Below the pieces are notes generated by a model that did not search any database, was not told the origin of the DNA, and was given only the letters and a program-made list of their open reading frames with translations. 64,000 nucleotides of DNA from JAIEPW01 sp964471915 (GTDB lineage: Bacteria; Acidobacteriota; Terriglobia; Bryobacterales; Bryobacteraceae), in the NCBI GenBank assembly GCA_964471915.1, contig CAYYID010000008.1, forward strand, positions 58,610-122,609. Direction: 5' to 3'. Every line of letters begins with the position of its first letter. The stretch's first letter is position 1. The position numbers were made by a program, and so were the translations under genes. This document shows, in pieces, positions 61,110-64,000 of this stretch.

Positions 61110-62246
61110 CTAAGGGAATGATAGTTCCCCGATGCAACGAAACCCGACATCGTTCAGCCGGGTCGATGTCAAAGCGAAGGCCCGAAACGACAATCGGACG
61201 AACTCCGGATGGTTTGTCCAGGAACCCCCGCGCAACGAACGCCGCTCTCCGCCAAGCGGACCTTGCGGGTCCGCAACCTCGCCGGAACTACGATTGCCGT
61301 ATTCGCTCCCTTTATCCGCGACCCACTCCAACACGTTTCCCAACATGTCGTGCAACTGAAAGTTATTGGGCCGCTTCTGCCCCACCGGCCGCGGACGGTT
61401 CCCATTGGCGGTCAGGCGTTCGCGGAACCTTTTGAGCTCTAGGTCCCAGATCCGTCGGCTGTCGATCCGCTGGTCCCCGCTGTTATCGGCGTACCAGGCA
61501 ACCTGATCGAGTTCCCCGTACCGCGCCGCCTGGGAACCAGCCCGCGCGGCATACTCCCACTCCGCTTCGGTCGGCAGCCGCAGACCCGCCCACTGGCAAT
61601 AATCCCGCGCGTCATTCCACGAGACCATGTTCATGGGCAGGCCGTCCGATCCCCACTCGGCGTTCAGCGCGCGATCCCCAAACGTCGGCTCCGGCGGCAT
61701 CGACCCGCCGGTCGCCCGCACGAACCGCTTGTACGCCTCCACGGTCACCTCGGTCTGGTCCATCCAGAACCCCCGGGTGATCCGCACCGCGTGCGCGGGC
61801 TTCTCACCGGACGCGCACTCGGTGTCGCCCTCGGAGCAGCCCATGCGGAAGGTTCCAGGCGGCACCCAGGCGTAGCGCAAGCCGTCCTTCGGATTCGCCT
61901 TGACATCGCCCACTTTGGGCCCGGCGGGAACGGGTTTCGGCGGCGGGGGCGGCGGCTCCGGCGCCTTCTCCCGGACGGCGAGGACCACGCTATCCTCCGC
62001 GCCCGCTTCGCGCAGTGCCTGATTCAGCTCCTCGGACCACGGCGTGCGGATGCCGCAGCTGCGGATCAGATACGCCGCGCGCGCCGGGGTCTGGTCGCGG
62101 ACCACGCCGAGGAGCCGCTCGCGGCTGTAGGGGCGGTCGGCTTCCGGCCGGTCGAGGCATGGCGCGGGCGTCTGCTGGGCGCAGAGCGCGGCGGCGAACA
62201 GCGACGCGAGGACGAATCGGGTTACAGCAGTTTCATATTCTGCCAT
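61110..62246 (-). CDS. SUMF1/formylglycine-generating-enzyme-like domain protein, non-catalytic
   Basis: 378 residues; signal peptide (FVLASLFAAALCAQQ), a helical region, a Pro-rich linker (PEPPPPPPKPVPAGP) and a SUMF1 domain from about 120 (WVPPGTFRMG, GFWMDQTEVTVEAYKRFV, MNMVSWNDARDYCQWAGLRL, EWEYAARAGSQ, LRGGSWTNHP). True FGE oxidases have two copper-binding cysteines after RGGSW; here that segment is SWTNHPEFVRLSFRAF with none. So the protein is a structural or ligand-binding relative rather than a sulfatase-activating enzyme. Confidence 0.88.
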   Translation of the reverse strand: MAEYETAVTRFVLASLFAAALCAQQTPAPCLDRPEADRPYSRERLLGVVRDQTPARAAYLIRSCGIRTPWSEELNQALREAGAEDSVVLAVREKAPEPPPPPPKPVPAGPKVGDVKANPKDGLRYAWVPPGTFRMGCSEGDTECASGEKPAHAVRITRGFWMDQTEVTVEAYKRFVRATGGSMPPEPTFGDRALNAEWGSDGLPMNMVSWNDARDYCQWAGLRLPTEAEWEYAARAGSQAARYGELDQVAWYADNSGDQRIDSRRIWDLELKRFRERLTANGNRPRPVGQKRPNNFQLHDMLGNVLEWVADKGSEYGNRSSGEVADPQGPLGGERRSLRGGSWTNHPEFVRLSFRAFALTSTRLNDVGFRCIGELSFP

Positions 62247-62258
62247 GAACCGTGAACG

Positions 62259-62291
62259 GGGCCGCGACCGTTAGGGAGCGGCAAGGGCCGG
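62259..62291 (+). repeat. Dispersed repeat copy C (left arm of an inverted pair)
   Basis: Begins GGGCCGCGACCGTTAGGG and ends AAGGGCCGG. It matches copy D in reverse orientation over 33 nt with a single mismatch, separated by 21 nt, so the pair would fold into a very stable cruciform or RNA hairpin between the SUMF1 gene and purD. Confidence 0.85.
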
Positions 62292-62312
62292 AAGAGCCTG
62301 CGGTCAATGGTT

Positions 62313-62345
62313 CCGGCCCTCGCCGCTCCCTAACGGTCGCGGCCC
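62313..62345 (-). repeat. Dispersed repeat copy D (right arm of an inverted pair)
   Basis: Reverse-oriented partner of copy C, ending 11 nt before the purD stop codon on the minus strand. In RNA the pair could terminate or stabilise the purD transcript. Confidence 0.85.
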
Positions 62346-62356
62346 TGTTCCGTTCC

Positions 62357-63556
62357 TCACCAGCGCGCCAGGCCCTTGCGCCCGATATCGCGGCGATAGT
62401 GCATCCCCTCGAAATGGACCTGCTCCACGGCGCGGTACGCGGCGTCGATCGCGAGCGGCAGCGTCGCGCCCGACGCTGTCACGCCGAGCACGCGGCCTCC
62501 CGCCGTCACCAGCCCCTGCTCCGTCTGCCGCGTGCCGGCCTGGAACACGACCCCCGGAGCCTCGTCGATCCCGGTGATCACATCGCCCGCGCGCGGCGTG
62601 CCCGGATATCCCGCGGCGCTCAACACGACGCAGACGGAGGGATCGGACTTCCAGCGCAACTGCACCTGGTGCAACGCGCCGCGCGTCGCCGCCTCCAGCG
62701 CCTCTGCGAAATCGGAATCCAGCCGGTGCATCAGCGCCTGCGTCTCCGGATCCCCCATGCGGACATTGAACTCCAGCACCTTGGGCCCATCCGTGGTCAT
62801 CATCAGGCCCGCGTAGAGAAAGCCGGTGAAGCCGGTGGCCGCTACCGCCGGCAGCATCACCAGATCGACAATGCGGTCCGCCTGGGCGGCGCTCAGGATA
62901 CGCCCGTCGCAATAGGCGCCCATGCCGCCCGTGTTGGGCCCGGCGTCGCCGTCGAAGATCCGCTTGTGGTCCTGCGTGGTCTCGAGCGGCAGGACGTGCT
63001 TGCCGTCGCACAGCGCGATGAAGCTGACCTCTTCACCGGTGAGGAACTCCTCGATCACCAGGCGGGGCCCGAGCTGCTCGACGGCGGCCTCCGCCTCGGC
63101 GGCGGTTTCCGCGATGATCACGCCTTTGCCCGCCGCGAGCCCGTCCGCTTTCACAACAACCGGCAGCGGGAAGGAGCGCACGGCGTCGCGCGCCGCCGCC
63201 ACCGACTCGGCACGCACCGCACGCGCCGTCGGGATCCCGGTGCGCTCCATGAAGGCCTTCGAATAGACCTTGCTCGCTTCGAGCTGCGCGCACTCGCGCG
63301 TGGGCCCGACGATGGGGAGCCCGGCGGCGCGGAACTCGTCGACGACGCCCGCCGCCAGCGGCGCCTCGGGCCCCACCACCGTGAGCGCCACCTGCTGTTC
63401 GCGCGCCAGGTCCAGGTAGCGGTCCGTCGGGAAGACGCGGCCTTCGCGCGCCATGCCCGGATTGCCGGGCGCGCCGATGATTTCGTGGCCCGCGCGGGCC
63501 AGTTTCCAGGCGATGGCGTGCTCGCGTCCGCCGCCGCCGATAACGAGGATCTTCAT
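62357..63556 (-). CDS. purD: Phosphoribosylamine-glycine ligase
   Basis: 399 residues, ATP-grasp enzyme of purine synthesis (GAR synthetase). KILVIGGGGREHAIAWKL, GAPGNPGM, VVGPEAPLAAGVVDEF, VKADGLAAGKGV, EEFLTGEEVSF, DGDAGPNTGGMGAY, GFLYAGLMMT and NVRMGDPETQALM are the ordered family blocks. Slightly shorter than E. coli PurD (429). Alone; no other pur gene in the window. Confidence 0.96.
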   Translation of the reverse strand: MKILVIGGGGREHAIAWKLARAGHEIIGAPGNPGMAREGRVFPTDRYLDLAREQQVALTVVGPEAPLAAGVVDEFRAAGLPIVGPTRECAQLEASKVYSKAFMERTGIPTARAVRAESVAAARDAVRSFPLPVVVKADGLAAGKGVIIAETAAEAEAAVEQLGPRLVIEEFLTGEEVSFIALCDGKHVLPLETTQDHKRIFDGDAGPNTGGMGAYCDGRILSAAQADRIVDLVMLPAVAATGFTGFLYAGLMMTTDGPKVLEFNVRMGDPETQALMHRLDSDFAEALEAATRGALHQVQLRWKSDPSVCVVLSAAGYPGTPRAGDVITGIDEAPGVVFQAGTRQTEQGLVTAGGRVLGVTASGATLPLAIDAAYRAVEQVHFEGMHYRRDIGRKGLARW

Positions 63557-63683
63557 GCCGGAGTTTTCGTTCTGCGAATCCGTAACAACTCCGAACTAGT
63601 GTAGTGCGTCACTCGGTCTGAGTTGGAACCAGCTTGAGCGGCCAAGTTGCACGAGCCTGGGCGGCGGATAAGAGCAAACAACG

Positions 63684-64000
63684 TCAGCCTTCCGCCGCCG
63701 CCAGTAAAGCCCGCGCTCCCGCCGGCAGTTCCCCTGTCAGGCGGTTTTCGCGCATCAGCCCCATCCGCTCCAGCCACGCTTCGAACTCCGGCGCCGGCCG
63801 CAACCCGAGCACCGTCCGCAGGTACAGCGCATCGTGGAACGACGTCGACTGATAGTGCAGCATCACATCGTCCGCCCCCGGGACCCCCATGATGTAGTTC
63901 ACGCCCGCCACCCCCAGCAGCGTCAGCAACGCGTCCATGTCGTCCGGATCCGCGTCCGCGTGGTTTGTGTAACAGACATCCACGCCCATCGGACACCCGA
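63684..64000 (-). CDS. eutB: Ethanolamine ammonia-lyase large subunit, C-terminal part (start outside window)
   Basis: About 105 C-terminal residues: MGVDVCYTNHADADPDDMDA, LLTLLGVAGVNYIMGVPGAD and STSFHDALYLRTVLGLRPAP are near-identical to EutB. EutB with EutC forms the adenosylcobalamin enzyme that splits ethanolamine into acetaldehyde and ammonia. The frame stays open to the right edge. eutC would normally follow, but here a 127-nt spacer and purD follow, so eutC must lie elsewhere. Confidence 0.93.
   Translation of the reverse strand, partial: GCPMGVDVCYTNHADADPDDMDALLTLLGVAGVNYIMGVPGADDVMLHYQSTSFHDALYLRTVLGLRPAPEFEAWLERMGLMRENRLTGELPAGARALLAAAEG

Noticed and set aside
63553..63996. Minus-strand frame between purD and eutB considered as eutC
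   Set aside because: It overlaps the eutB frame itself and reads as Gly/Arg-rich nonsense; no EutC similarity.

Overview
The window is about 64 kb of GC-rich, densely packed bacterial chromosome. The best guess for the organism is an Acidobacteriota member of the Bryobacterales/Solibacter type. Three things point there: two Oar-like TonB-dependent receptors with carboxypeptidase-type plugs, two very large MacB/FtsX permeases of the kind described as acidobacterial duplicated orphan permeases (no ATPase beside them), and a family of short dispersed palindromic repeats (CCGCGACCGTYAGGGAGCGG) in intergenic gaps. The assignment rests on gene content only. No phage, insertion sequence, integrase or CRISPR array is visible. 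Most genes are housekeeping and are arranged in short operons with 1-8 nt overlaps.

Layout. 0-3.8 kb: end of a TonB receptor, a sugar isomerase-like protein, DAHP synthase, an orphan Phd-type antitoxin. 3.8-6.2 kb (minus): frataxin (CyaY), HemW, threonine aldolase. 6.3-9.4 kb: bacillithiol enzyme BshC, a secreted rhodanese, a small unknown protein, and a DedA-rhodanese fusion interrupted by one in-frame TGA that looks like a selenocysteine codon. 9.5-14 kb: orphan permease, DUF503, ORF6N protein, crotonase, glutathione peroxidase. 14.1-17.9 kb: a four-gene overlapping operon (unknown protein, membrane-anchored GH113, mini-amidohydrolase lipoprotein, methyltransferase with zinc ribbon). 17.9-23.7 kb: nitrilase-like protein, Dabb protein, DUF4097 lipoprotein, full-length TonB receptor, guanine deaminase. 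23.8-27.3 kb (minus): tldD-pmbA-membrane protein-receiver operon. 27.4-29.5 kb: unknown proteins, vapBC and a divergent P-loop kinase sharing its operator. 29.5-34.1 kb (minus): outer-membrane D15-like protein, periplasmic protein, NtrY/NtrC-type two-component pair. 34.2-36.8 kb: accessory stretch (RhuM, unknown, DUF5076) next to tRNA-Phe, followed by decayed gene fragments. 36.8-40.7 kb (minus): ECF41 sigma factor with its carboxymuconolactone decarboxylase partner, and a second orphan permease. 40.7-43.0 kb: modBC and thiE. 43.0-48.9 kb: MerR-TPR regulator, DUF2760 protein and two Hsp70-like ATPases, a conserved module of unknown function. 48.9-52.4 kb: thiL, O-methyltransferase, ruvA, rsmE. 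52.5-59.6 kb: beta-propeller, HMA-like protein, a 48-residue GatC/AtzG-like protein coupled to an amidase, a caspase-fold-like protein, an M14 carboxypeptidase, MsrB. 59.6-64 kb (minus): M20 amidohydrolase, SUMF1-domain protein, purD, and the C-terminal end of eutB.

Themes. Thiol, sulfur and selenium redox chemistry recurs (BshC, two rhodaneses, GPx, MsrB, AhpD-like protein, frataxin/HemW). The strongest novel candidate is the selenocysteine-containing DedA-rhodanese at 8494-9426, which has a SECIS-like hairpin with its apical loop about 21 nt after the TGA. The second is the DUF2760/Hsp70/Hsp70-DUF3731 module. Selenocysteine machinery (selA, selB, selC) is not in this window, so the first claim must be tested on the whole genome.
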